A DNA stretch of 64,000 nt from positions 3,968,001 to 4,032,000 of the forward strand of contig JAVHJL010000001.1 in the NCBI GenBank assembly GCA_036971715.1, read 5' to 3'. A model generated the notes under the pieces. It was not told where the DNA came from, ran no database searches, and saw nothing but the letters and a program-made list of their open reading frames with translations. This DNA is from Arthrobotrys musiformis (taxonomy: Eukaryota > Ascomycota > Orbiliomycetes > Orbiliales > Orbiliaceae). Below, piece after piece: positions 36,436 to 48,780 of this stretch. A program made the position numbers and the translations under genes. Within the stretch, counting starts at the first letter, position 1. Each line of letters starts with the position of its first letter.

Positions 36436-38960
36436 GTTTCGAAAATTTTGGGAAGTTATATCAATATAGTAGCTAAATCCAGCCTTCGGCCAATATGCAA
36501 CTAATATGTAACTTGAATATGCCTCCTGGAAGCATCTAAGCACAGGAGAAGAGCCTCTCTTTTATATTTCAAAAAGAATACGTCAAGAGGAAGCTACATA
36601 TGCGAGTTGTCCAGCTGCCACATGGCAAGCCTAACTGGAGCTGGCTCGAGTACCCGACCACTATCCAATTGTAACACCAAAATGCAAACCGTGGATGTGG
36701 GCGCAGTCTTTGCAGAGCGCCTCATTGCAAGGTTTCCAGAACTCTGTCATGTAATTAGTGCCTTAGATCAGGTATTCAACAAAGTGTTAAGCTTAATTAA
36801 GATATACTTCGATCCCGCTTATCTGGGGTTGGGCTCGAGTTGCAGCATCACGATTGTTCTCATTGGCCGGACGCCCCGGAAGTATTATTTCTGCTATTCT
36901 AACCGAGCTTTTAGTGCTAGTAATGTGGGTCAGTAGAAACGATTCCAGGGTCCACAAAGCTTATATCCGGGGAATTTGAAACATCGAACATGCAGTTAAC
37001 AGCGCGCATTCAATCCCTGTAGCGGCATATTTTGCCCATAGGGAGCCGAGTCGACGGCGTCGCCTTTGTAGTGTCTGGATTGGATAAATGCCTCACGGAT
37101 ATTAAGGAAGTCTTGACGAGTTTTCCTTAATTCTCCGTCCTCAGCCGGGTTGGTGCCTCTGGTGTTGTTATCTCTTACAAAAGTTTGGTCTTTCAAGGGT
37201 TTTCCAACAAAGTTAAACCCAACCCACCACTTGAGTATTCTGTGAGGTATCATTCCCGTTGTTATGTTTTGCAAGACTGGATCAATTTGATCAAGGTAAC
37301 AAGACTACCACTACAACTTTGATGTAAATACTACGACAATTCCATAGGTCTACTCTAGATGGAACCCTCTCTGTAGCATCTTACTGTGAAGGGTAGCAAC
37401 TTTTTTAGTTAAAGAAGCTATTCTAAGTATTGGGCCAATCGCTTCTCGGGGTGCCCGGAGTTACCGGTCATGGCACGCTCTAGGTGTTTAGGGCCGCCCC
37501 ATTTCGCAGCTATTCTAGAGCTCCTACGACAAAAAAAGGTTTCAAGCCAAGATTTCGAGCCTAGTTGTAGACAAGGTTCTCGCAGTATGTGCAGATATCA
37601 CGAATTTCAGCCTCAGAAATAAGAAGCCAGCCTAAAATATCAAGACCACGAGAAATACTTAAGTTTGATAAACATTTTATTTCCATCAGTACAACTGTGG
37701 GATCACTGCTCATAGTTGTTGAGTAAATCACGAAATATATAGCAATGATATAAGTACAGAATTCTAACGTTATAACTAGTATTTTATCGGGGCGCTATAC
37801 TAGTTCTAGGTCTCGAATCCTAAGGTTATGAATTCCTCAGCCTGTTTATGTAAATTTACTTTTTAATCAGCCGCAACGCGAACGCGCAGGTGCCCAGCCC
37901 AAATTTGTTGGATTTTGTGACAGCCTCGTAACCAAAGAGGCTAACGAACGAGTTAACTTAGAAGATCTTAATTATAAGAGCCTCACAAACGGTGTATATA
38001 TCATGATGTCTCATTTCAAAACTACCTAATAAGGGTCGCTGATAAGACTAAATATTACGGGAAAAGCTAGTCAATAGTAGATTCATTTTAGACAAAATAT
38101 ACATGCTCGCCATGCCATACGCATACGCGAGGCATCTTTCACAGGCGCCTCCACGCTCCAAATACACCCTTCAGCTGCCGATGCATGTGCAGATACTTTC
38201 CCCGAAAAGTATGTTCTTAATCCTAGCCTCAGGTCTGCTCCATCTGCCAACAAACAACATTTTTGGGCGCTTCATTCCCTACAAATAGGTTTGACATCTA
38301 TCGACCTATGATTCTCGTTGAGAAAGCACAAATCACGATTCAGTTGTCATATCGAATCGGACAGGAACCCCGCGCTGCTCAGCCTCCTAGATGCCATTGA
38401 TTCACACAAAACCCTCCGAACGAACTTACAGAGAAATTGGCTGCGGTTCGGCAATGTTCGAGATTTGGTTACGGGACTGGTTCGAGACTACCAACACAAG
38501 AATTCCCAAAATGCCACTGATTATTTGTGGAGTGCCGCGATGCATTGATCAGGCGACAGTTGGGCACACAATATTACAAATCACAATAAATCACACGGGA
38601 GACGCTTTAGAAGGGGTTTGAAAGCTACAAACGTTTAAATGGGATGTAAGTCTTGAGTTCCGTACCAATGAATTATGTACTAAGGTATAATCATTAATAA
38701 CTAAATCTTCGCTGTTTATCCTTATGCATAGCGCGAGGTATATCGGTTTCACCCATCTATATTCTCAGCTCTACTCCTCAACCTCGGATCCCTCCTCTCC
38801 TCCGTTTATAACGATTAATGCAATATAAAAAGCAAAAGGCCGACAAAAATAAAAGAAAATGCTACAGAATGCCGCTAAATTTCAACGATGAAAATGCATT
38901 CCGAGCAATATTAACAACAAAAAAAGATTAAATTTGCAGTGCTGGCCCGCGCACAGCCGT
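36436..38960. other. Intergenic, with a possible minus-strand terminal exon near 37.0-37.3 kb
   Basis: On the minus strand at about 37304-36996 an open stretch reads DQIDPVLQNITTGMIPHRIL and WWVGFNFVGKPLKDQTF, and ends LNARC then a stop. It is preceded by a plausible acceptor (GGTAG). Its composition is protein-like, but I could not link it to a start codon or a family. It may be the last exon of a small gene or a remnant. The rest of the 2.5 kb holds nothing I can support. Confidence 0.35.
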
Positions 38961-40894
38961 TTATTCGTGGTGCCTATAGGAGGCAGCGATGGAAGCTCGT
39001 CGTTCTTCCAATGCCGCATCTTCGTGGGTTGGTGGTCCCTGGTAGTGCTTGGAACCCCAGATGAAGTACCAGCCGGCGGAGATGAGGGTGAAACCGACGA
39101 AAACGACGGAGGCGTAGTTCATGTATTCGAGGGTGATCGGGATGAAGGATGGCATGCAGAAAAGTGGGACGGCGAGTAAACTCCATGCTGTTGGGCAACT
39201 GTGTTAGAAAGAATTTCGAAAATATTTCTGTGAACGAGATAGCTGACTTACCAATAGCGATACAGTTACAAACGACACCGAGGATTCCAAAATCATAAAC
39301 ACCGGCTGAGAGATGCTTTCGTCCACCGATAAGACTGACAGCGATTGGAACGGCGTAGCTGACAGTCAAGAAGATGACACCAGCGCCGGAGAAAGCGTTG
39401 AAAGCAGCGGTAGAACCGAAGTAGATGAATGCAAGGAGGATTTCTACGGCCATGGCGAGCATCATAGCATTCAATGGGACATCCAACTTGGTGTTGACGA
39501 CCTTCCACCATTGGGATCCGGGAATAGCACCATCACGAGCGAAGGCCCATGTGGCACGGGAGGAAGCAGTTGTGCAACCAACACCGCAAATGATAGCGAG
39601 AACCATCAATGGAATCAATAAACCGAATGCACCGCCAGAGCTACCGACAGCCGAGACGATGATGGATGGCAAGGGTTGACCGGATGCTAAGGCACCAAGT
39701 ACACCGAGATCTGGAATCACGAAAACCAATGGGATCAAGAAAACGAGACCACAGATAGTGTTGAGAATGATAGTTCCGACCATAGCCTTGGGGACCTGGG
39801 TTGACGGCTGACGGACTTCCTCACACATGCTAACAATTTTGAGTTGTAACGTTAGTGGCATACTCAACAATCTAATCTTCCGGATTAGGGCACACGTACG
39901 AGATAATCATGCCCGTTGACGAAGTAGCGTATCCAGCGTGGAGCAAACCAATCATGAAGGACCATCCAGGGGTCCATCCGGACTGGGGGGCGAACTCAGT
40001 GAAAACGAACTCAGCATCATGTCGGCCATTCTTCGCAATCGCCAGAACACAGACGATGAGCGAAATGACACCAGCGAATGTCCAGAAAATAGCAAACGTC
40101 TATGGAACCAAAGAAAAAAAAGTTTTTGATCAGGTTAGCCTGGAACGGACCTCCGCAGTGGGGCCGAATGCAAAACATTTCGCTAATTACGTAAAATCGG
40201 CGAACTCGCTGCAATCGGGGGCAGCATGGAAATTCTAGAAGAAACTTACGTCAAGAATAGGTAACCACCTATTTCCAAGGGAGGAGATGGCATTGGTGAG
40301 GAAAGTAATGGCCAAAAATATCAAGAAGACTTGATATTTCTTTGCATCGAAGACGCCGACGCCAGGCTCGGTCTCAAAGACATTCACACAGGCGACGAAG
40401 AAAAGCGTTGTTCCGAAGTTGACGGCCAATGTGATAGTGATGTTTCCGGCGACATAAGCCCAGCCACAGATCCAGGCAGTTACCCGTCGGCACCAGGCAG
40501 GCGACAACATGAAAGTCTGGTAATACACACCACCGGCAGTCGGATATACCGATGTGATTTCACCAAGAGAAATTGCCACGCAGAGAATGATTAACGAGAC
40601 ACCGAGCCACCCCCAAATGATTGTAACCGGGCCGCCACCAATGATGGGGTAATACAGAGTTGTAGCAAGACCGTATGGAATCGATGCCAGCACGAAGGAC
40701 ATGAACGCTACTTGCCATGTCGACCGGTTTCTTGTCAGTTCAGGCTGAAATCCCAGGGCCTCCAGCAAATTATCGGCTGAAGCAGTTGCGCCGACCTCTT
40801 CGTTTGGCGACTTCTCTCGGTTCGAACCGACGGATCCCTTCCGCGGGTAAACGTTATCATGGGGAAGAACGTCCCCGCCAGTTACTGTAGCCAT
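38961..40894 (-). CDS. Amino-acid/GABA/choline permease (APC superfamily)
   Basis: Four exons (40894-40250, 40099-39900, 39829-39252, 39187-38961) give 549 residues, the usual size for a 12-helix fungal permease. The cytosolic N terminus leads into LLEALGFQPELTRNRSTWQV, the conserved entry to helix 1. Helix 1-3 blocks IPYGLATTLYYPIIGGGPVT, GEITSVYPTAGGVYYQ and AWICGWAYVAGNI are typical of the GABA/choline transporter group (UGA4/HNM1-like). SMCEEVRQPSTQVPKAM corresponds to the conserved loop before helix 7. FARDGAIPGSQWWKVVN is another family block. It would take up amino acids, GABA or choline by proton symport at the plasma membrane; the exact substrate cannot be read from sequence. Lysines in both tails are candidate arrestin/ubiquitin targets. 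Intron 1 (150 nt) is longer than the others. Confidence 0.92.
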
Positions 40895-43800
40895 TGTTGA
40901 AGAATGTCGACAGTGTATTCCAAACGTCGAATTACAGAAGCACGCGACAAGATACTCCAGCAATGCAATTGGGAAAAGGAAATGGGTATAATATTAATTT
41001 TGAAAAGGAAAAAAACCGCACATCGACTTTATATTTTGGGTGGCCTAGCTCTTTTAAAGGAGATGACCGCTCGAAGCGCAGGCACCGAAGAGACTAAGAT
41101 AAAATGATTGTCGCGTGCACTTGCTTGACAGAATGGATCCAGGTCTCACAACAGCAGCAATGATGCAGGGTGGGGGCCCCGGACCTGCAGCTTTGGGACC
41201 AACCAGGCTCATGCTGGCACTAATTGATAAGTGCCGCCCACTAGAAACGTCCAAACGAAGCTGCCAGTTCGGGTTCAGCTGTAAGCGTGCATATCAGGCA
41301 TCTACTTTCAATTGCCCTGTTGGCGTCACTCCGCGCCACCAAGACTTCAGGGACATGTGAGAAACCAGAAGATCATTAAACAGCTCGGATCCGCCTACAC
41401 GCAAATGGGAAAAAATATTTTTTCCCCTTCTTTAATCAGTTTCATATCCCAATTTCCAGAGAACCAGACATTTCCTGCCTAATAGGATCTCTGGCTTGCT
41501 CCAGAATACGAGAAGACTTCTTGGTAACACAAGAACAATTTTTTCCCTCCCCCCCGAAACCACGCGGACTATGGCACTTTCGCTAACAGGCCAATGGCTT
41601 TGCCCGAAAATATAATGTGATATTATGCATGGCATTATAGGGGTCTTCAATAAAATGACATGCAACTCCAGTTTTCTCAAAAGCTTGTCAAACCCTGTAA
41701 CATCAACCTGGTCATGCGACTGGCTTATCTTTTTCGTCCTTGGGGCACACATCATCCGACTTCGATCGGGATAAGCTCTATTAATCAAGGCTTCTATTCC
41801 TTCTGCATGTCCGCCCGTGTGTGCATATACGCAGCATCTCAAGGAACCTTATCCCCAAACTGACGGAGCTAAGAGCGGAGGCTGATATGGAATATTAATG
41901 CAATCCCCAACCATTTCTCTCTTGCAGCTCGTTTCCATGCACCAAGGACTTGAGTACGAGTATAGAGTCGCCTGATACATTCGTCCTCGCTACCAGATCT
42001 CTCGCAAATTCCAATCGAGGGGCCGGTTCGGACATCCCTACACGCTACATTTTTCGTTGGAAGGACATGTGAAGGTGGCCAAATTTGGTGGAATGGCCGA
42101 AAAGCACAGACCACAAACCCCCAACCTCACACTGCCAGACCCACCAATGGAAAAAGATTTACAACACCATTACGCTGTGACGCTTGGGATTCGGCGTTCT
42201 CGTGGGATGGATTTGACAAATATTAACTTACCGATAGGCCCAAAAAATTAGCTTTTTCTGGCTCTGGGGATTCATATTGGGGAAACTTCAGGTTTGGGGT
42301 TGGCGGAGTCGAGACAAGAAGGGAAAAAAAACTTATCTACCCTTGCATATTTCTTGCAACTATCTGAAAATATTGACTTCTTGACGTTAGTCGATCCCAT
42401 AAGAAGTTGAAGGATGCACCGGCCAAGCTCAGCACTAAGAAGACTTTTCCTCTGACACCCTTACCAAATTGAATTGAAATCTATAGATCTATACCGATCA
42501 AAAAATAACCGCTACACACAACAAGAATAGAACCGAGCTCCGACAGATAGCTACCTGCATCCCACCTCTTTTCGACGTCAATTTGGGCTACGTAATTGCT
42601 TACTTAATTAACCACAGAAAAGCACTAGCAATTTTACAACAACTATACCCCGTAGACAACTCAGGCTCATAAAGTTGTACGTAAAAGCGTCGTTGGATAT
42701 ATCGATAACGATACCGCTTGAGTCGAGCCTCAGGGTTCAAAAATACAAGCCACCCTTAAACATACGTATAAAAGCAGGGTTCCCCGTCAACAGAAGCAGT
42801 CTAGCTAAGGTTCCCGGAAGCCACTTAATATTTGTTCTTCTGAAATGTCTCATTCTTGAAATTCCAAAATAGGACTCTCTCAAAAAAAATATCCTGGTTC
42901 TAGAAGTTGATGGGGGAGATTGAAGTTCTCATACCTGCCCTTTTCGGCATCCCTCACCTCATAGGATTTCAACAACCGCCGCCCATTCTCACCCGACCGA
43001 AAACAAAACCCTATGGAAAAACATAAAACGTGGTACCAGACGTCTTTTGAAAGGTCTCAGAAGGATACATATCCACGGTCTCGAAAATAGTCCGACTGAA
43101 ACTCCCAAGAAGCTTGTGCACTTTAGATGACATCGATTGGTGTTACCGAAAGTCTTAAAAAAAAAAAAATCTTGCGCAACTGCCGGCGACCCACAATCCA
43201 AAACCTCGCCTCCTAGGAACATCATCTTGTTCTTTCTCAATATCGAAGGTGTATACTGAAAAACTCAGGTGGCTACTTAACTCCATATTTTTCGGGTAAT
43301 TATGGTTCCCGAATCCCGGAATTTAATGATATTTGGCAGATATTGGCGTGTGTGAAGCTCACACGCTTAATTGGCTAAGATATCTTGATTGTTTATAAGT
43401 AGAAGGTAGGTTAGTCCCAAAGCTGTGACAGGAACCGATTTTCCTATTTTTATATTACACTCTCTAGCTCCGCAGATTGACAACTGTACAATATCTAAAA
43501 TTTCAAGGCCTGTGCCTCCTCACTGCCGCTGAGCCCAATTTCAGATCAGACCATGGGCTAAAATATTACGTTTGGAACAATAATAGAATCGTAGAAAAGC
43601 GCCCGATATTGATACATTTACTTTGTTGACGATTGGTATACTACGAGCCGGCTGCCGCCCATTGATCAAAAATAGACTGGCAATGCAACTTATGGCCTAT
43701 TTGTCTAGTTCCTTAGCTACAGTGACTCTATACTTATCACCTCGCAGGGCCCCGAAATTCGCAGGTGTAACCGATATATGTACGTCGATACAATTATCAA

Positions 43801-45120
43801 GCCGAGTGATGGTCCATTGGTTCTCAATTCGAAATTGACCTGAGTGGACAATTCTGATTTGTTAACCACCAATGAGAGGTGGCTGGCGAACGCACTACCC
43901 GTATACCCCCACATACGGCCACCCGATGCCGCTGTGTAACCCAACTGTCATCAATGCCGTCATTGTGCCACGAGGCATGTCACACAGAGTCCCGCAGATC
44001 AAGACCCGAGACTGCGAAGATCGACAAGCAGAGGGCCTGGAAAATTACAACGCGCAACACGATTTAATGAAATAATGCGAGGCCTCGGGGTGCAAGCTGG
44101 TATCTGGCTTCTAGTCTCTAGCCTCGCCTCGAGACTAAATCTAAACCGTAAACAAGGAGATCAATATCTTCTCCAGGGTTGCATTATGAACTAGAGAACG
44201 GCTAGAAGACTTTGATTAAAATATAATGGCTGGAGACCCTTCAAATTATTTGTGTTCACATGGGTGCCCGTTATTGCCACTTTTCACACACGGGCCGTTC
44301 CCGGATACCAACCGTTGACGCCACGAAACAGCCATGCGCCGGTGCCATGTATATTCAAGCCTATTCCGCATACGTTCATTTTGCTAGGTGGGGTAACGAT
44401 AGTGAATATCGGTTCCTTTTTCGAATGATTTGCGCCCTAAGAATGCTAATCCCTTCCGTCTGAACGAGCCGAACGTTCAAATATTATCGATGTATTAAAT
44501 CCGCCCCGTCTCTTGAGACTACTGCCCGACAGGACGCATGGGAAGGTGTGAAAACCCAACTATTCACAATCGAATATCACTCTATAAACCTGCCATGCAA
44601 GGTATATCTAGGACTTTGATCGAAACAATTGATGGAATAATGAAAGGAAATAAGTACTAAACTACGGCTATCACACCCCCCCACCCCCCCGGTTACTGTT
44701 GTATAATTGTGGAGCCAAGTAAAATTCCTCTTTGATTTCCGGTAGTCAATTGGAAATGTATTTATATGTATATCATAATTATAGCCTTACAATATCATAG
44801 AATATCTTGATATTATGACGTATTTAGCAGACCCTAGGCCGATTATACAAGCAAACCTGCAAAAACCAAGCTTAATGCTCACGGCTACAGGCCAGACTGC
44901 GCGAGAAGCTTTTCATGACACAACTTCAGGATTTAGTTTATATCTCGAACTAATGGTACTTGACAGCCCCGGTTTGCCCAATTATTTGCTGAAATCGCAA
45001 GAGTGGTTAGGTAATTATAATTTGAACGGTATTGCGTCTTGATTGGACTATAAACTGTGACACCCGGCATAAGAAGATTCTATAACATCGCGGCCTGGAT
45101 TCAAGATCTATGGGGTAATG
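40895..45120. other. Gene-poor tract upstream of the permease
   Basis: There is no supported gene. A minus-strand frame of 136 codons at 41432-41842 has no domain or splice support. An AAAAAAAAA run lies near 43158-43168 and a C-rich run at about 44682-44692. The sequence is increasingly AT-rich to the right. Confidence 0.4.
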
Positions 45121-45145
45121 CACCATGGTACATTATAGGTTTGGA

Positions 45146-45300
45146 GGGGACCCCCCATTTTGCACACACGGAAAAATGGGGTGTATGAACACCGGAAAAC
45201 TGGAGGGGTCCACTACGTTCAAACTGGGGGGTACACTACGTTCAAATAATGGGGTGCGTACCCCCCATTATTCCGTAATCTGGAGTGTAGCACCCCATTT
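45146..45300. repeat. G/C-block foldback repeat
   Basis: A cluster of GGGGT/ACCCC blocks. At 45245-45272 AATAATGGGG and CCCCCCATTATT form a near-perfect hairpin with a short loop. Direct repeats CACTACGTTCAAA lie at 45211-45223 and 45234-45246. Outer copies AAAATGGGGTGTA (45174-45186) and TAGCACCCCATTTT (about 45288-45301) are also inverted. It looks like a composite or nested foldback element. There is no coding sequence. Confidence 0.65.
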
Positions 45301-45330
45301 TCACCACCAACGTATTCACGCCCGTATAGT

Positions 45331-45409
45331 TGTGGCCGCACTAGTCTAGACACAAAACGGTTTTTTGGTACGCTCAGCACCCGTCTTGTTTCTAGACTGT
45401 GGCCGCACT
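45331..45409. mobile_element. MITE-like element with 12-bp target-site duplication
   Basis: A 55-bp core (45343-45397) has terminal inverted repeats: GTCTAGACACAAAACGG at the left end and, on the opposite strand, GTCTAGAAACAAGACGG at the right end (15 of 17 match). Exact 12-bp direct repeats TGTGGCCGCACT flank it (45331-45342 and 45398-45409), as expected of a target-site duplication. It encodes nothing, so it would depend on a transposase elsewhere. A 13-bp match to its right end (CTTGTTTCTAGAC) recurs at 57327-57339. Confidence 0.7.
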
Positions 45410-46569
45410 TCAGATTTCTTCTGAGGATCCTAGCGCCACATATTTTATGGTACCAAGCCTTTAGTTTCATTATATACATTTTAAACAACCTGAGCTGGGA
45501 TTAACGAAATAAAAATTGTAGAAAATGTAATCGCAAGATCTTAACCCAAATTTCAGGTCAATGGATGAGTCCAGATGGGGGGTAGATAATCATACACCTT
45601 AGCATATGTAAATCGCCCGTTCCTAGGTACCCAAGGGGAATGGTGATGTCGGATCCCATTTTGCTAAAGAGTGTCATCGGATCTAGTGGGACTGGCTTCC
45701 ATCTTGAATAGTTCTGAGACTTTTAAAATCTTGCGCTATCGGAAGCTAAAACTACCTTGAATTTGGTACAGTATTAACATTGTGACCGTCAGTGTTCTTT
45801 AAAGCCGCACCCCTCTACTTCCGGCCTGCATCGAGCTTCTTAGAGCAAGGCGAGCGCTAGCATTTTTACAAATGTTAAAGGTGATAACCGCTCCAATCCC
45901 AGAGCGCATTTGCAAGATTCAACATGTCGGACCTAAATTCTCTGACGCTAAAGCGGTTAATTTGAGGGCCCAATGTGATCGAATTTTCCCACATGTGTAC
46001 AACATGACTTCTCTGGTGAGTTCTTACGGTTGGACGCGAGCTGGATAAGTATCCGTGAACAACTACGGACTAACTGAATTCAAGTCGATTCGATAATTCA
46101 TCTCGGTGGTTTGCGCCCCTTTGATGTTATTGATATATTGCGGACAAAAGATATTTTATTAAAGGCGTCTCTAAATATAGAGCTTAAGGTGGCATAGAAT
46201 TCGGCCTCTATACGTAAATATTTGGATCCACGTACAAGTAGATATTCGTATTCTCGTTTCCTTGGCCTTATTTTTTTAATTCAAAGTCGAGGTTTAAATT
46301 GGTCTTGTATCCAGACCGCACAAGCTAGGGACCGTCTGAACCGTCCTTTAATTTGTATAGTCCCCTACACGAGATACCCTATTTACGTCGTGCTAGAGTG
46401 AGGTGCATGCATATGCGATGAGCATCAGAACCAAATTTACAATTCGAACGGGAATCGGTAGACTCAATCTTTTAGATTAGGGAGTTGCAACTTTGGTGTA
46501 TACTAACAACGAGGCCGCTTTTGACCGAATCCCGGTTTAACTTTTTAAACCAGCATCCAGTTCAACATC

Positions 46570-46630
46570 GGTGGGCCAGTGCCCGGTTGACCTGTTGGTC
46601 CAGCTGCCCGGTTGACTTGTTAATCCACAC
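46570..46630. repeat. 25-bp tandem repeat, about 2.5 copies
   Basis: GCCCGGTTGACCTGTTGGTCCAGCT-like units start at 46581 and 46606. A partial copy (GGTGGGCCAGT) precedes them. The copies have diverged by a few bases. It is non-coding. Confidence 0.6.
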
Positions 46631-48100
46631 GCCTCTCTTTTTAATATCAATGTCTATAGATTACTTGGAATCGTTAGTTTTATGTATATAAAATCCAAGG
46701 GAAATTATATCTATTTAATCATGATCCAGACAAAGATTTCGTACGGAAAACCAAGTAGAATCTATAGACCTAGCTTGACAGATTTAGAACAGCCCTATAG
46801 ATCGCTCACGAGCTCTAAGAATAGAATGGTCCTGGATTGACCAGACCTTATAACAAGTCCATCAGATATAAAATCTAGGTACTAGTATCGTCTGTACGGA
46901 GGGTTTCACGGATGCCCTCAAATGAGCCCGGGCTGTATAATTATACGCCGTCGGTTCAAACTTATATAATGACAAAACTGCGGGTGCGTTAATGAATTAT
47001 CGAAGAACTTTGTCAATACTGATTATTTGGAAAGGGTTTAGGCTCATGAATTCATCTTGTTGTAATTATAAGATACCTCGATGATTAGGGCGATCCGGTG
47101 ATGATGAATCTATAATACCATACGCTCATCCCTCTGAACACAATCTAACGCTGCATTTTGCAAACTAGACTCCTGCACGTGTACTATGGCTCCATATTGT
47201 GGCCCCGTGGGCGAAATAAGCGCAATGATGAATATAGTAATTTATGGCTACCTTTGAATTTGGTCCAGGATTCATGCTTGTATAAATTGAGCTGGCCATT
47301 TGTCAGGTAATTTATTAGTATGATATAGTAGATTGTTACGAAAGTAACTATGTTCGCCTATTAATCTAATATATGGACTTAATTCGGAGATCGTAGATAG
47401 GAAATCCATATTCGTACAAGTGAAGGGCGGTTTAGTCTAAATATTAGTATCAGTTCCTTACATTCTGAAAAAAACAGATACGGCCGGTTACAGAAACCTC
47501 TCTGCCATGGCCCTTGTGACAAGATTCCATTGTTTCATTTGGATCTGTTCGAATATAAACTGAACCTGCCGGTTGATTGCTGGAATCTCGGTACTCAAGT
47601 CTTAAAACCTAAGTACAAACTTCTGTTCATTTAGTCAAACCGAACTAGATTATTGTGCAGATCCAGAGGTTCCCGTCTCTTCAACGGTGATGTTCGATGC
47701 AGTGGATATACATAATGTACTCAGAGAAATACACTGCCAATGCATGAGAAACGTATACTGTTCAATATACTATATAGATGCAAAACTTAGTCCCATGGCT
47801 CTTCATATATATAGCCTAGCAAGCCTCTAGATCTAGGCCATATGCGCTTGAGTCACTGTATTACTGCATATTTAAACTGTGTTTATCTACGAATGTCGAC
47901 CTCTGAAAGTGTCCCTTTAATCTTATCATCTTAACTATCACCGAGTTGCAGCTGGTATGGGACAGAAAGATTAGGGCTTTAAATTTGTAAATTTAAAGTG
48001 CTCTCACAATCTAGATTAAACTACAATACAAAGAGCTCTGCGTTTTGAAACCTGTGCACGTAGCCCTCAATTTCAAATTTCAAATTCTGCGAAGTGTCTT

Positions 48101-48145
48101 GATGCCGAATCCTGGATGCCGAACCCTGGATGCCGAACCCTTGAA
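48101..48145. repeat. 14-bp tandem repeat
   Basis: Three to four tandem copies of GATGCCGAACCCTG occur with single-base variants. A second short repeat (ACATCTCGGG twice) lies at about 48291-48310. Both sit in AT-rich non-coding DNA. Confidence 0.7.
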
Positions 48146-48780
48146 GCCGATACGGGATTCCGAACTATAAATTTTTTCTGACAAAAATTTTACCACTCGG
48201 ACCGAACTCGGTATCCCGAAACGAGAAACCTACTGAGCTCCCTCTGGATCCGCCACAAACGACAACAAAAAACCGCTCAAAACACCAAAACATCTCGGGA
48301 CATCTCGGGATACCGAGAGATAAGCATATCCTTCAAATGATAATTCCCTTTCTTAAACCTAAAAAATTTCTCCTTTGATTGATGGAGGTTCCACAGTAAT
48401 TAGAGTTAGCTCCAATTTTTTACCATACGTGGTTCCTGGTAATCTTTCTTTGAGATAGTATGTGGATATGGATTGGATTTGATTGTCTTAGTGGATTAGG
48501 TTTTGTGATAGAGCTTTGCATGTGAAAAACGGCTTTTTGGGGGTGATTTGAATTCCTCAACGATGTTATAACGTTACATAAGGATACGCGAACGTCTGAG
48601 GCTTCGTCAGTATCCAGCGAGCTACGTGGCTTTCAACAAATATAGCCTTGCAATGTGCTGATGGCATCGATCGATCGATCGAATCTCATCAACTGCAAAG
48701 GCCAACATTTTTGTTCAAGCTCATGTTAATTCTATGCGTGAGATTTTACATGTGAGAGATGTGACGTCGACGTAACTTCA

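Larger units (their letters stand above)
45410..48780. other. AT-rich gene desert
   Basis: Nearly every frame is closed by frequent stops, and no open frame exceeds 70 codons. The base composition and absence of frames suit decayed, possibly RIP-affected, repeats. Two short tandem-repeat blocks within it are listed separately. Confidence 0.45.

Noticed and set aside
41432..41842. 136-codon minus-strand frame
   Set aside because: No start context, domain or splice continuation could be found.
48668..48681. GATC repeat run
   Set aside because: A short simple repeat with no context suggesting function.
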